Shown here: positions 33,000 through 43,386 of the stretch, in pieces | Layout: the number at the start of each line of letters is the position of its first letter | Numbering within the stretch: the stretch's first letter is position 1 | DNA from: Hirundichthys speculiger | Taxonomy: Eukaryota > Chordata > Actinopteri > Beloniformes > Exocoetidae | NCBI GenBank assembly: GCA_018398805.1 | Contig: JAGFBZ010001888.1 | Coordinates: 19,321-83,320 of the forward strand | DNA length: 64,000 nucleotides | Direction: 5' to 3' | Notes under the pieces: model-generated | Told to the model about the DNA's origin: nothing | Databases searched by the model: none | Seen by the model: the letters and a program-made list of their open reading frames with translations, nothing else | Program-made: the position numbers and the translations under genes

Positions 33000-33408
33000 T
33001 GTGGAAATTATAATTGTGCTTGCATATTTGGACACATGTATTAAGAGTAAAATTATGTTGTTAAAAGGTCTGCAGGTCACGGGCTGAGCTAGAGTCATAA
33101 AGATGCAGGCAATAAAAAGACAACTGGCTGTGTCAGGGTGATAGGTTAGAGGGAGGAACTGTTTTGGCACAATGGGGGAGTTTGCCTTTAACTAACAGAA
33201 TGTTTAACGCCCCAAGGGGTCAATAAAAACCAGCCTGTGAGTTGCAGAAATCAGCCGGACGACCAAGGGGACAGACCGGTGTCTGTCAGCTGATTTCTCT
33301 CTTTGCAAAGGCGAAACTTAAAAGTGTCATGACTATTATTGAATTCAAATTAATCTCACTTTGAGTCCACAGATCAGCAGTCCGGGGAAGGTCAGGTTGA
33401 CCACAACA
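33000..33408 (+). repeat. ERV 5' LTR (409 bp)
   Basis: It starts TGTGGAAATT and ends CCACAACA (TG...CA). An AATAAA poly(A) signal lies at 33222-33227. It matches the 3' LTR throughout apart from about four substitutions, an 8-9 bp segment (GGGGGAGT) missing from the 3' copy, and small indels near 33233-33250. Confidence 0.95.
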
Positions 33409-33411
33409 AAT

Positions 33412-33429
33412 TGGGGGCTCGTCCGGGAT
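33412..33429 (+). promoter_or_regulatory. ERV primer binding site, tRNA-Pro type
   Basis: TGGGGGCTCGTCCGGGAT starts 3 bp after the LTR. I recognise these 18 bases as the tRNA-Pro primer site used by many gammaretroviruses. It is intact. Confidence 0.93.
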
Positions 33430-35284
33430 TGCAAAATTACTGCTGATCAGGACAACGATTGAACATGAGGAGCAGGTACGAATGGACAAAGGACACGGGC
33501 CGGCCAAAATAAGGTCAGCAGAACCTGTTTCATCGAATCTGCATTGGCTACTGCTAAAATTACTTGTATCCTAAGTCTGAGTAGTATCTGGTCCGTAAAA
33601 TAATGAGATTATAAGGGAAGCAATAAGGATATAAAGATTAAGAAGAGAAACTCGAGATACCAGAGAAGGTTGAGAGTAATAAGGGAAGAAATAAACGGGA
33701 CTCCTAGAGTTTGGCAACTCCACCAGTGCTCTGACAAGGGGCTGGCTTAGCTGGGTTAGAGGCCCTGGGACTTGAGGACCCCTTAATTCTACTAAATTAT
33801 GGACAAGACCAGGCAAAAAACAAGGTGTGAATGTTGGATGACTTGAAACTGAAACAGCAACAACACTTTTTAGGTTGTTGTTGGAGTAAGTGAATGGAAA
33901 TCCAAAAAACAGATATATAAAGTTCTGGTGTCGTGGTGAAGAATTAATTCTGAACCACATTGGACTGAGTACTAGGGACATAGCGTGCCATATTTCTCAG
34001 TCGGCCAGAACTTAGGATAGAATGCTTAGAGTTAAAAGAAATAAATATAACTGTGAGTTATCTCTTTTTGGACCCTGGAGATAACAAGACCAGAGTTTAA
34101 GTCCTGTGAGTCAAAAGCATGTCCATAAAGAGAAATAGAGAAGAAGAAAAGGAAAACACGCACACACACCCGGGGTATGAATGCATGTGTACATGTGTAT
34201 GATTGTCAGGTGGAAGTGTGTTTGAAACAGCAGCAACTGTGGATACCTGGACGGCTAAGCAGTGGCTGTTTGGGTTGAGCACATGGAAATCTGAATTAAG
34301 GCTTTGAGTGTGGTATATTAATAAATCAAGCTTAATCAAGCTTAGAAAATAGAGGATTGCGGTTGGTAGAAGTGGGCCGTTGGTGCTGAAAGTCACAAAG
34401 GCCAAACTTTATAGACAGAGAGCACGACACAGACCCTGGACAGATAAACATAGTGGAATAGAATACCCTCTGACTGAATTAGTAGCTCAGTGGGCGACAG
34501 CCATGATAGTGGATATATAACTGGGACCTGACATTATTGGACTAATTTTTAACCAGGAATGTGGTAAGAAATAGCTTTATTCTGGTATAACAAAGAACAG
34601 GAAGACTGACGACATGGACAGAGAATACGACTGAGGTATAGAGGATGACAGCTGGGACCCAGGCAGCCCCTATAAACCAGTAAAAGAATAAAACACACAG
34701 ATAAGAAAGAGCCAGAACAGGAACTTGTGGAGAAACCCCCACCCCATTAACCCCCACCTCGCAGGGCCCCTTAGGGAACCACACTGAGACATGTGTTTCT
34801 CTCCCACTTCCTGCAAAACAGTCCCACAGCTCACTCCATGCCACACACTCATCCCCCCAGTACAGGCAGTGTGATGATGGCTGTGAGAGGGGAGTGGCAT
34901 GATGATGCAGATGCAGACACGTCTGGAGCAAGACAGTACTCTGATAACACACTGAATCTCAGAGACCTGACGACAGGGGAAAGACACACCCATGAGGCAG
35001 GGGAGGAAGATGAAGGCAGTTAGAAAAGACATGAATAGTAATCCTGATATTCCGGGTGCAGACACCAGTAAAATGGGAAGCGCATTTTTCTGACCACAGT
35101 GAATGAGGAACTAAGAAAAGAGGAAGGAGCTCTTAAAGAGCTGCAGATTCAGTTACTGAAAATGCAGATAGAAAATCATGTATGAGGGGAACACAGGGCA
35201 CATGCAGAGGGGTCTTTACGGAGGCCGTGAGAGCTCGGGGGCCAGAGTTATTCAGGGGGACCTTCAAGAAAGCAGGGGGGTGCT
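33430..35284 (+). pseudogene. ERV leader and gag region, decayed
   Basis: Occupies the gag position, between the primer site and the nucleocapsid-like remnant at 35285. No plus-strand frame longer than about 80 codons remains, and no matrix or capsid motif could be identified. Longer frames here are on the minus strand (for example 33571-33981, 34542-34952) and are chance. Confidence 0.5.
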
Positions 35285-35338
35285 GATTACCGCTTCTACT
35301 GTGAAGAGCCAGGACACTGAGTTTGAGACTGCCCATAC
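35285..35338 (+). pseudogene. ERV nucleocapsid zinc-knuckle remnant
   Basis: In the plus-strand frame through 35288 the translation is FYCEEPGH, then residues interrupted by two stops, then DCP. This is the pattern C-x2-C-x4-H-x4-C of a retroviral nucleocapsid knuckle with the first cysteine apparently replaced. It marks the end of gag and shows that gag is dead. Confidence 0.6.
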
Positions 35339-35438
35339 GAAAAGAGACTATATGCAGGCAACGGCTGGCATGGACCAGAGGAGGACCCAGGGGGTCTAAC
35401 AGCAATTATCTGCCCATTTCACTTCTGCTGTTGGATTT

Positions 35439-35702
35439 TTGGGGGAAAAATCAGACTCTGCCGTTTACCAAACCCTTGACCGCCCTGACAGGGCCGCAGG
35501 CCTTCACTCACAGCTTTTGTATTCAACAGCGGTATCTGCTCACCTGCTGGGAAGAGACTTGCTGATCAAACTTGGCGCCTCCATCCTTTGTGGACCTGAA
35601 GGCCTCAGGGTTTGCCTCCCTGACGGCACCACACTGAACTGTCAAAACGCAGCCCCTGGTGGGAAACACCAGTATCTCCTGCAACCACTCCAGGAGCCTT
35701 AA
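35439..35702 (+). pseudogene. ERV protease, C-terminal fragment
   Basis: An open stretch contains AHLLGRDLLIKLGASI, the conserved C-terminal block of retroviral aspartic proteases (L-L-G-R-D-x-L). The N-terminal active-site triad (D-T/S-G) is not visible in frame. The neighbouring frame at 35323-35565 overlaps it and probably holds the upstream portion after a frameshift. It lies directly after the nucleocapsid remnant, as expected for gag-pro-pol order. Confidence 0.65.
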
Positions 35703-35772
35703 ATGGACCTATGCTGGGCTCTGATTGACCCAGAAACACTAAAGCACCGAGGTATCCTCTCTGTTTACTGGC

Positions 35773-36498
35773 TTGGAAACCCTGGTCCTCTGGTCTCCAC
35801 CTTTATGTGTCTCCTACAGCCCCTTGCATGTGACATTGTTCTATGATAGACACCAGAGTGATATTTTTCATCTGGAGTTTGAGTATGAGTTAGAAGGTCA
35901 GAAATGGGAGATTGTAACTGGAAATATCTACGCTGCCCTGGAGGGGGTGGTAGCACACACCCTGTTGACCCCAAAACAGTACAGCTGGTTTAAGATGACT
36001 GAGGACAGTGTACCCCATGTGTCCTTGGCTCTGCATCTGGGACATCAGGCTAGAAAATTAGGTGGTGTGTTAGAACTCTCCCTTACCCAGAAGGACTGGT
36101 TCTCCACGGTGATTCCACGAGTGTCCTTCTCGCCAGGTACGCATACAGACAGAATATCTTGTGAAGCAGTTGATGAGGCCGCTTTAGAACATGTACAGAG
36201 AGATAGGCATCATGGTAGAGAGCGCACTGACCTCACCCAGCTACTTAGACTCATGGTCAAGCATAGAGGCATGCGAAATCTGAAGGCTCCTCTAGACTGG
36301 AACATAGAGGAAGAAGAAGCTTTCATAAAACTTGAATCAGCCTTAGCCATCGCTACAGAGCTGGCCTCCCTTGACTACTCCAGTATTTTTTATTTTTTGG
36401 ATGTTTCTGGAACATCATATACTGCAAATGCAGTTCTGTTCCAGAAAAAAGGGGGAGAGAGACAAGTACTGATGTATATCAGTGTAATGTTAAGATAA
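35773..36498 (+). pseudogene. ERV pol fragment: protease-RT linker joined to RT connection
   Basis: A 241-codon open frame. The first two-thirds (about residues 1-150) resemble the long spacer that teleost ERVs carry between protease and reverse transcriptase, with HVSLALHLGHQARKLG and RISCEAVDEAALEH. From about residue 165 (MRNLKAPLDW...EEEAFIKLESAL) it is the connection region after the polymerase, leading into the RNase H fold (FYFLDVSGTSYTANAVLFQK). The whole polymerase palm with its Y-x-D-D box is missing, so an in-frame deletion joins the two parts. No polymerase activity is possible from this copy. Confidence 0.65.
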
Positions 36499-36727
36499 CT
36501 AAGGAAAAAGACACCATGAATGCACAAAGCATGTAGCAGCGGTAACCAAAATAATTCAAAAAAACAGCACATGTGGTGATGGGACATCCGCTCAGGATAC
36601 TCACATCACATGGAGTTGTAGCATATGTGAACTCACAAGCGTTCACAATGTCCCTACTCAGAAGCCCCAAAACATCACATACACCCACGGAGGGATCAAC
36701 AAGACAGAATGAACACCTCAGGAACAG

Positions 36728-36934
36728 GTGATGAAGGAAGAGAAAGTCAGACCAGACTTACAGAGCACACCACTAGAGGAAGCAGTAGATCTGTACACTG
36801 ACGGATATTGTTACAGACATGAGACAGAAGGATTGCAGGTGAACATCTACAAGGACTCAGCCTATGCAGCGGGAGCAGTAAATGCAGGAGTAGGCAGAGG
36901 CATTTTTGTAGCCAGCAGAGGTTGCAGTGATTAA
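36728..36934 (+). pseudogene. ERV RNase H fragment
   Basis: Contains VDLYTDGYCYRHETEGLQ, with a T-D-G active-site box, and NIYKDSAYAAGAV, with D-S-x-Y. These are the first and a later catalytic block of retroviral RNase H. The middle portion carrying the catalytic glutamate is absent. Frame breaks lie on both sides. Confidence 0.7.
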
Positions 36935-37296
36935 GTGTAAAGGACATGATGAAAGTGAGTCCAAGATAGGCAGAGGGAACAATGCAGCAGACCAGGCAGC
37001 TAAGAAATGTGCAGGATATCAGGTGAAGTTGATCATGATGAGTCAGAGAGTGAATGTTCTCCAGAGCTAAGATTAGAAGAGGTAGTGAAACTCCAAAAGG
37101 GGGCCTAACCTGAGGAAAAGACAGTATGGAAGGCAAGAGGAGGTAGACAAGATAGAGAAGGTTTATGGAGAAGCCCAGATGGTAGACTCATTTTACCCTC
37201 AGGAATCAGGAAAATGTATTAGAAGAAGCACACAGTGTAGGACATGTAAGGATAGGACAAATGATGAGGAACCTGAACAATCGGTGACATCCCTAC

Positions 37297-38123
37297 ATGA
37301 AACAGATGATAGGCGACTGGGTGAATGGATGTAAGTTATGCCAGGTGTACAACTTGAGACCGACTCTCAAACCAGGACTAGGAAGGTTTCCCACAGAAGC
37401 AGGGGCACGAAGAGAATTCATCATTGACTACACCGACATGATTGAAAGAGTGAACGGTCACAGAAACTTATGGGTATATGTAGATGCATTCACAGGCTGG
37501 CCAGAAGCATGGCCTGCAGAAAATGAGGACAGCAAAACAGTTATCAAATGTCTGATCAACCGTTACACCCACAATCTTAGGGAAAGGTCGAAAGAATGAA
37601 CCAAAACTTCAAATTTAAATTGGGCAAAATCTGTGCACAGAATCAAATGAATTGTGTTGAAGTATTACCACTAGCTCTCATGTCAATAAGAAGCTCGGTG
37701 ATTCAGACAGCAGGATTTACCCCACATGAACTGCAGACAGGGAGACCATTCCCAGGTCCAAGCACCAGGTTACCATGTTCAGAGCCCCTGAACCTGGAAC
37801 AATCCCATAAAGCATATTATAAAAACATTTACAGTCTGGTTTCAGCTTTCTCCAAACAGATTCAACAGCGACCTCAGGGAACAACAGATGGCTCCAATCC
37901 AGAAACAGATTGGATCCTCCTGAAGGTCATCAAGCGTAAGTGGTCTGAACCCAGGTGGACAGGACCGTTCCAGCTCATCGAAAGAATGTCGCACGATGTG
38001 AGATTGAGAGGAAAAGGAGACACCTGGTTCCATAGGAGTCAGTGTGCAGCAGCAGAGCCACAGAGATCTCTGTCACAGGTCAAGGCAGACCTGAAGGAAG
38101 CCACTCCACCTGAGAAAGAGTAG
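37297..38123 (+). pseudogene. ERV integrase, two fragments
   Basis: 37297-37599 contains the end of the zinc-binding region (GCKLCQVYN), the first catalytic block (IDYTDMIERVNG) and WVYVDAFTGWPEAWP. 37596-38123 contains the C-terminal part, with VLPLALMSIRSS...TPHELQTGRPFPGP and the terminal WSEPRWTGPFQLIER SH3-like region. The central piece with the second catalytic Asp and the catalytic Glu is deleted at the junction near 37590. In the intact family the enzyme inserts proviral DNA. This copy cannot. No env follows. Confidence 0.8.
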
Positions 38124-38447
38124 CGGAGCCAGACTCATGAAGGGGTAGAAGAACCCCCAGTCTGAGCCCATGAGTGTGGGAAAGTCGACCCCCACACTCA
38201 CTCTCACCACCAAGCAACAAGGGGCAGAATAATCCCCAAGGTGGTGAGCACAACCTTTGAGGTAGTCTACCCTCAAGGTCGAAGACAAAAAGGAGAAGAG
38301 GAGCAACAGATTGGTTGAGTTTCTCTCCCACTCTCAAAGATAACTTTTAATTTGTGTCTGTGAATTATGTATATGTGATTGTTTGATTATGAAGTGATAT
38401 TTGTGTTTTGATGTGTTGAACTCTTAAAAGAGTTCAAAAGGGGGAAT

Positions 38448-38848
38448 TGTGGAAATTATAATTGTGCTTGCATATTTGGACACATGTATTAAGAGTAAAA
38501 TTATGTTGTTAAAAGGTCTGCAGGTCACGGGCTGAGCTAGAGTCATAAAGTTGCAGGCAATAAGAAGACAACTGGCTGTGTCAGGGTGATAGGTTAGAGG
38601 GAGGAACTGTTTTGGCACAATTGCCTTTAACTAACAGAATGTTTAACGCCCCAAGGAGTCACTAAAAACCAGCCTGCAGAAATCAGAAATCAGCCCGGAC
38701 GACCAAGGGGACAGACCGGTGTCTGTCAGCTGATTTCTCTCTTTGCAAAGGCGAAACTTAAAAGTGTCATGACTATTATTGAATTCAAATTAATCTCACT
38801 TTGAGTCCACAGATCAGCAGTCCGGGGAAGGTCAGGTTGACCACAACA
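38448..38848 (+). repeat. ERV 3' LTR (401 bp)
   Basis: Preceded by the polypurine run AAAAGGGGGAAT. It starts TGTGGAAATT and ends CCACAACA. Relative to the 5' LTR the AATAAA signal is changed to ACTAAA (38661-38666), and the GGGGGAGT segment is absent. Confidence 0.95.
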
Positions 38849-38852
38849 TTGA

Positions 38853-39835
38853 TTATTGGGATGGACAATGTTGCCAGTGCATCAACTGATGTGTTAATAA
38901 ATATGGCTGAGGAGCATTTAGTGGAGGCAGACCATGTTTCCCTGGTCTTTCTCGTATTTTGTGTATTTCGTGGCTTCAGCACATGCAGCGACGTTACGCT
39001 ACAACGTAATCGTAATAGGTCAATTAGAGATGCACGATAGTTGTGAAGGTGTCATCCAAGAAGTGGCCGCACACATCGTCTTTTAGATAGAAAGATGTTG
39101 AGACTGGTGAGAAAAATGGCAGTGCACAGTGCAGGAGCTTCATTCACATGAGGGAGGGAGCATTTATAGGAGGAAATACAGTATTCAGATGGTGACTGAC
39201 TGTGAAACCACATTATCTGTTGTTTCCAAACGGGAGGAGATGAGCAAAGGACTTTTACCAGAGACATTCATCTGCAACCGTTGTTGTAGCGATTCAACGC
39301 GTGGCCCACTTTGACAACATTGTTGTGCAATAAGGCGTATAACGTGCTCGTTTAGTCCAAAAAGGGTTATTATCAACCGTCTTGAGGGACGGCTGCTAAT
39401 AACCAGAAAGTTAATAAAATGAAACGGGGCACCACCTAATAAATCAGGAAAAAGGACTAAATGGCACAATCAGTCTCAAAATGGCTGTTGTTCTATGCGT
39501 GCCAGCCTGTGACCAGATGTGGCGCTATATAGCAACAGAGAAGGTGTGAGTCCGAGCACAGACCTCTTCGAACCAGCCAATGTTACAAAACTGTGTAAAA
39601 TAACCACAAACAACTTCTCTCATTAGAATACCAGAATTTATTAACACAAATATTCAAAGGAACAAACACTTGAATTAAGATCCTGATATCTATTAGCTAA
39701 GAGACGACTAAACTAAACATAAGCAAATTAAACATTTAATGGAACCAGTGTAAACGTATATACATGTGTGCTGGGAACTATAGGTGGTGTGTGTGTGTGC
39801 ATGTGTGTATGTGTGAGTGTGAGAGAGAGAGATGT
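38853..39835. other. No recognisable gene; one hairpin and a (GT)n tract
   Basis: An inverted repeat at 39365-39404 (GGTTATTATCAACCGTC and GACGGCTGCTAATAACC, 15 of 17 paired, 6-base loop) and a (GT)n/(GA)n tract at 39787-39831 are the only structured features. Confidence 0.45.
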
Positions 39836-40212
39836 CTAAGATGGCCGACAAGATCACGTGGTCTCGTCCCTCGACAAGATGGCCGCCGACTCGCGAGATA
39901 GGATGTCACAAGATGGCGGGCGAGATCACGTGGTGTTCTCGTCCCTCATCCAAGATGACCGCCAACTCACGTGACAGGACGTCACAAAATGGCGGACGAG
40001 ACCGCGTGTAACTCGTCAGAAGATGTTAGTATGAGAAAGAGAAAAGGCAGAATAAAGTCCACGGCAAAAGGTGATTTCTAGCCACCGCGGTGATCGCTCT
40101 GAGGATTTCCACACAGGTTAAGGAGCGCGGAGCAACTCTGCACTCCTCTCCTGGCTGTTGTCTGAAATCACAGCGCGACCAGCTGATGGCGAGGAAACAC
40201 TGCGATCACGTG
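39836..40212. promoter_or_regulatory. Cluster of YY1-like and CACGTG motifs in degenerate tandem units
   Basis: AAGATGGC-type motifs (YY1 core on the opposite strand) occur at 39838, 39876, 39910, 39952 (AAGATGAC) and 39986 (AAAATGGC). CACGTG E-boxes occur at 39855, 39927, 39968 and 40207. GATAGGATGTCAC / GACAGGACGTCAC segments repeat between them, so the stretch to about 40012 is a degenerate tandem array with a period of roughly 70-75 bp. It resembles a promoter or enhancer array, but no transcript can be assigned from sequence alone. Confidence 0.5.
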
Positions 40213-41330
40213 GGTAAACACGCACCGGCGAATTGCCAGCGGGCTCAATCGTAACCACTGTAAACACAATAAAACTGAATAATCCTGCGACTAGCAACCG
40301 TGACCCGTCGCTCTCACAGATGCAGCAATATGAATCGCTCCACAGAGCTGCTCGGGTTTTGAACTGAAAAACGACGAGCGGGATTGCTGTTCGCAGTGAT
40401 AAACGTCTGAACCACGGCGGACCGATGGTCCGGTTCTAAACATACACAAAGCACAAGAAAACTGGATTGGCAACAACTAAACTAAGCTCTTGCCCAGACA
40501 CCAAAAGCCTCTTACTTGTTTCGCTTCTGGAAAGCGATCGATGGCATGGTAGTATCCCGGTAAGGTAGTTGTGCTTTGGAGTGCGGCTTCGCCGCTGCTG
40601 GATTACGCTTCGTGGGTGGTCACGGAGCGGCTCTGCTGGGTTTCTCTCCCTCCTTCGGCTTCAGGGGGGTACAGGTTAGCGCTCCAGCGGGACCGGGTCC
40701 TGTACGGCACGCGTGGAGCCTATGGCGTCTTCCGTGGGGCACCGAGCCTCTGCCGCGTCGCTGTGTGCGGGTCACTCGTGGTGCTGGCTGGACGGAGCGC
40801 GTAAACCGGTCTTCTTTGCCGGTGGCTGACTAGCGTGCCGCTGGATGGCCTCGCGGTTGCTGGCTGGAGCGGTGATGGGCCGAGGGAGGCCTGAGGGAGA
40901 GGATGCTTTGAATTGTGCGGATTAGATCCAATCTGGAGGCCCGACGAGGGTCAAAGCAGGCCGAGAATGTGGAGAAGCCGGCCTTGGAGTCCAGGCGCAG
41001 AAAAAGGGAGCAAGGGCTGGAAGCAAGAGCGTGGAAGCAAGAGGAGTTTACGCTCCGCGGGTGGTCCGGAGCAGCTCAGCTTGTCCTCGACTTTCGTGGG
41101 TGTGCAGGCTGCTGCAAGAGAGTCAAAAGCACGAGAGGGTAAAAGCAAAGAGAGTGATCTCAGCGCGTTCACTGTGTTTTAAGCGGCGGGTCTGCGATCC
41201 ACCTCCGTTTGGGGAACCCCGCTGAGACTAGGGGCTTGCGGCCAGTGAGAGGCCGTGACATCACGTTCACACCTAGGTGTGAACTTGCAAGGAATGCTGG
41301 GGATTAGAGTTTTAAAAGATTTCCTTTGTC
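40213..41330. other. CpG-rich tract without a recognisable gene
   Basis: High GC with many CpG from about 40540 to 41270. Overlapping short frames on both strands have no domain. The minus strand begins TGTCACGGCC at 41262 and has an AATAAA near 39632, so an antisense LTR of about 1.7 kb is possible, but no target duplication was found. Confidence 0.3.
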
Positions 41331-41442
41331 GGGGGAAGATGGCGGTCCACACTGGGTAGTAGACTTGTTAGCTGAGAGCTCCACCAATATCTAACTCATA
41401 ACCTCGCCCATAAGTCTTAAATAAACTATCAAAGTTTGGAAT

Positions 41443-42336
41443 ATGAGCCACATGAAAATGACAAGAAAAGGCAAGGGGCAAAAACCCGAAAAGAGCCCAT
41501 GTGAGGAAGATTTCGTCGAAAAAGATGCCAACATGGAGACGGCTGAGCAAGCAGATGCTACTGCGGCTAGTTCTTCTGCTGTTAACTTTGAGACCCCGGC
41601 TACCAACGAAAACATTCTTGCGGCGATTCGGCAAATGAAAAGTGCCGTTGACAATGGATTTGACGAGCTCAAAGGGTCCCTTTCCAGCCTTAAATCAGCT
41701 TTATCAGCCGTCAGTGATTGTGTGTCGACAACAGAAGACACCATTGAAACGCATGAAAAACGTCTCGACGAGCTGGAGCGGCGACAGGAGATCCTAGCTT
41801 CCCAGTGTATGCTACAACAAGCTAAAATAGACGACCTGGAAGCCCGCTCCCGCAGGCAAAACATTCGCATAATTGGGATAAAAGAGAAAGTTGAGAACGG
41901 CAGGCCAACGGAGTTCATTGCCAAGTTACTACCTGAGCTGCTGGGAGAAGAGCACTTCGACCACCCCGTGGACGTGGACCGGGCTCATTGGACCGCAGCG
42001 CCAGCTAGAGACGGGAAACCGAGAGCGATCGTCGCCAGGCTGCACCGCTTCCAGGTAAAGGAGCTGGTACTGAGGCTCGCGAGGGAGAAGGCACTGCTGC
42101 AGTACGACGGGCGTCCTGTATACATATTTCCCGACCTAACGTCAGCAATCATGAAGAAGCGGATGGCTTTTCAGCATATCAAAGAGAAGTGCAGAGCCAG
42201 GAAAATACGGTGTGGCTTCAGGCATCCGGCAAGGTTCGTGGTCACGGTCAGCGACAACACGGGCACCTTCAGTTCCCCGGCCGAAGCCGAAAAATTCCTG
42301 AGTCGGGAGGCCCAGGATTGGGACACAGACACCTGA
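41443..42336 (+). CDS. L1/Tx1 LINE ORF1 protein (nucleic-acid chaperone)
   Basis: A 297-codon open frame with the layout of L1-type ORF1p. It has a charged low-complexity N-terminus (1-60), a coiled coil at about 85-145 rich in Leu/Glu/Ala heptads (LDELERRQEILASQ, then IDDLEARSRRQN), an RRM-like domain starting at RRQNIRIIGI (about 145-235, with VDRAHW and KPRAIVARLHRF), and a C-terminal domain to LSREAQDW. These proteins trimerise and coat LINE RNA in the cytoplasm to form the retrotransposition particle. The start is the first ATG. ATGs at codons 4 and 6 are alternatives. It lies 112 bp after the likely element start and 365 bp before ORF2. It is fully open, although the ORF2 of this copy is destroyed. 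Confidence 0.88.
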   Translation: MSHMKMTRKGKGQKPEKSPCEEDFVEKDANMETAEQADATAASSSAVNFETPATNENILAAIRQMKSAVDNGFDELKGSLSSLKSALSAVSDCVSTTEDTIETHEKRLDELERRQEILASQCMLQQAKIDDLEARSRRQNIRIIGIKEKVENGRPTEFIAKLLPELLGEEHFDHPVDVDRAHWTAAPARDGKPRAIVARLHRFQVKELVLRLAREKALLQYDGRPVYIFPDLTSAIMKKRMAFQHIKEKCRARKIRCGFRHPARFVVTVSDNTGTFSSPAEAEKFLSREAQDWDTDT

Positions 42337-42701
42337 CAACATCGTGATTTGGACTGAATCTTGACTGGTAATATTGTCATATTTCATTATAATCTGGGTG
42401 AGGTTAAATACCTTGTTATTGTGAACATTTTTTTTTCTTTGGTGGTTTGCTCCAGGATCTGTATGGAGTGAGGCAGTTTATGCTAACCTGGGCTCTTCTT
42501 CAGCTCCAGTGTTCAGCTTTGACTTTGAGTTTGGGGTATGGATACACCGCCTGTGGGTTTGTTTTCCTCCCGGAACATGTTTTTATGTTCAGAGACTGTT
42601 CAGTGTTCTCTCTTTTCAGCACATCAATTTTCTTAGTTCACTACACATTTCTCTTTTTTCATGGTCAGATAATAAGTAATTTTCCATTGTAGACAACCTT
42701 T

Positions 42702-42832
42702 ATGTTAAGAGGTCCAAGAAAACACAGTGATGAAGAAATTACTCTAGTCAGTTGGAATGTAAGGGGGATGAATAGCCCATTAAAAAGATGAAAAGTGTAT
42801 ACCCATTTACATACACTAAAGGCTGATATATG
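42702..42832 (+). pseudogene. LINE copy A ORF2, endonuclease N-terminus (piece 1)
   Basis: From the ATG at 42702 the frame carries LVSWNVRGMNSPLKR, the first catalytic block (Asn) of the AP-type LINE endonuclease, then an in-frame TGA, then VYTHLHTLKADIC. It stops at the BEL insertion junction. The frame resumes at 58253 with the FLQETH block. Confidence 0.85.
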
Positions 42833-43352
42833 TGTCATGGGCTATGTTCCCTTTCAGTTTAAACACTCCCAATAAACTCCAGGACACGGCTGATTTTGCT
42901 TCCAAGGAATTTACTGGGAATTTTGTGAAACTACAATACAGTAAAGAAAGATATTGTCAATTAAAATTAAGTATCCACACTATATGAATATACAATACAG
43001 CTTAGCTATATTAGCTAACATAAAGGCTAACTCAATTACCAGAAACGATTAGCATCTTGCTATGTAAATAATCTCAACAAACTAAACAGAAGTGATAACA
43101 TAATGTTATATAATGAGAAATACTCACAGACGTTGCTTTAGCGAGTGAGAAAAGGAAAACCAATGAGAGGAGATGCTGACAGCTGGTTGAGCTCACATAC
43201 AGTACAACAATAGCTGATCACCGCATGGGACCGCATGGAGATTCTGTTTCCTGCTTCCCAACATGCACTTGTGCTATGTTGTCATGGTAACCAGGATATA
43301 CAATCACACTGAACTTAAAGGTAAAAAACAAATTTTTTCAAGCGGCATAACA
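42833..43352 (-). repeat. BEL 3' LTR (520 bp)
   Basis: On the plus strand it starts TGTCATGGGCTATG and ends GCGGCATAACA. On its inner side the minus strand has the purine-rich AAGCGGGGAG, the expected polypurine tract. Confidence 0.93.
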
Positions 43353-43386
43353 CTCCCCGCTTGGGGTCTTTAAAGAGCCCACATTA

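Larger units (their letters stand above)
33000..38848 (+). mobile_element. Endogenous retrovirus, gammaretrovirus-like, defective provirus
   Basis: The structure is LTR (33000-33408), tRNA-Pro primer site (33412-33429), decayed gag region, fragments of protease, reverse transcriptase/RNase H and integrase, polypurine run AAAAGGGGG, and LTR (38448-38848). The flanks are a 4-bp direct repeat TTGA (32996-32999 and 38849-38852), the duplication length made by gammaretroviral integrases. There is no recognisable env between integrase and the 3' LTR. Total length of 5.85 kb is short for a provirus, in keeping with internal deletions including the reverse-transcriptase catalytic core. The two LTRs differ by about four substitutions and three small indels. 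Confidence 0.9.

Noticed and set aside
33571..35065. Minus-strand frames of 100-136 codons in the ERV gag region
   Set aside because: They are antisense to a provirus oriented plus and have no domain.
38123..38447. Retroviral envelope gene downstream of integrase
   Set aside because: Only about 320 bp separate the end of integrase from the 3' LTR, and no surface or transmembrane motif is visible.
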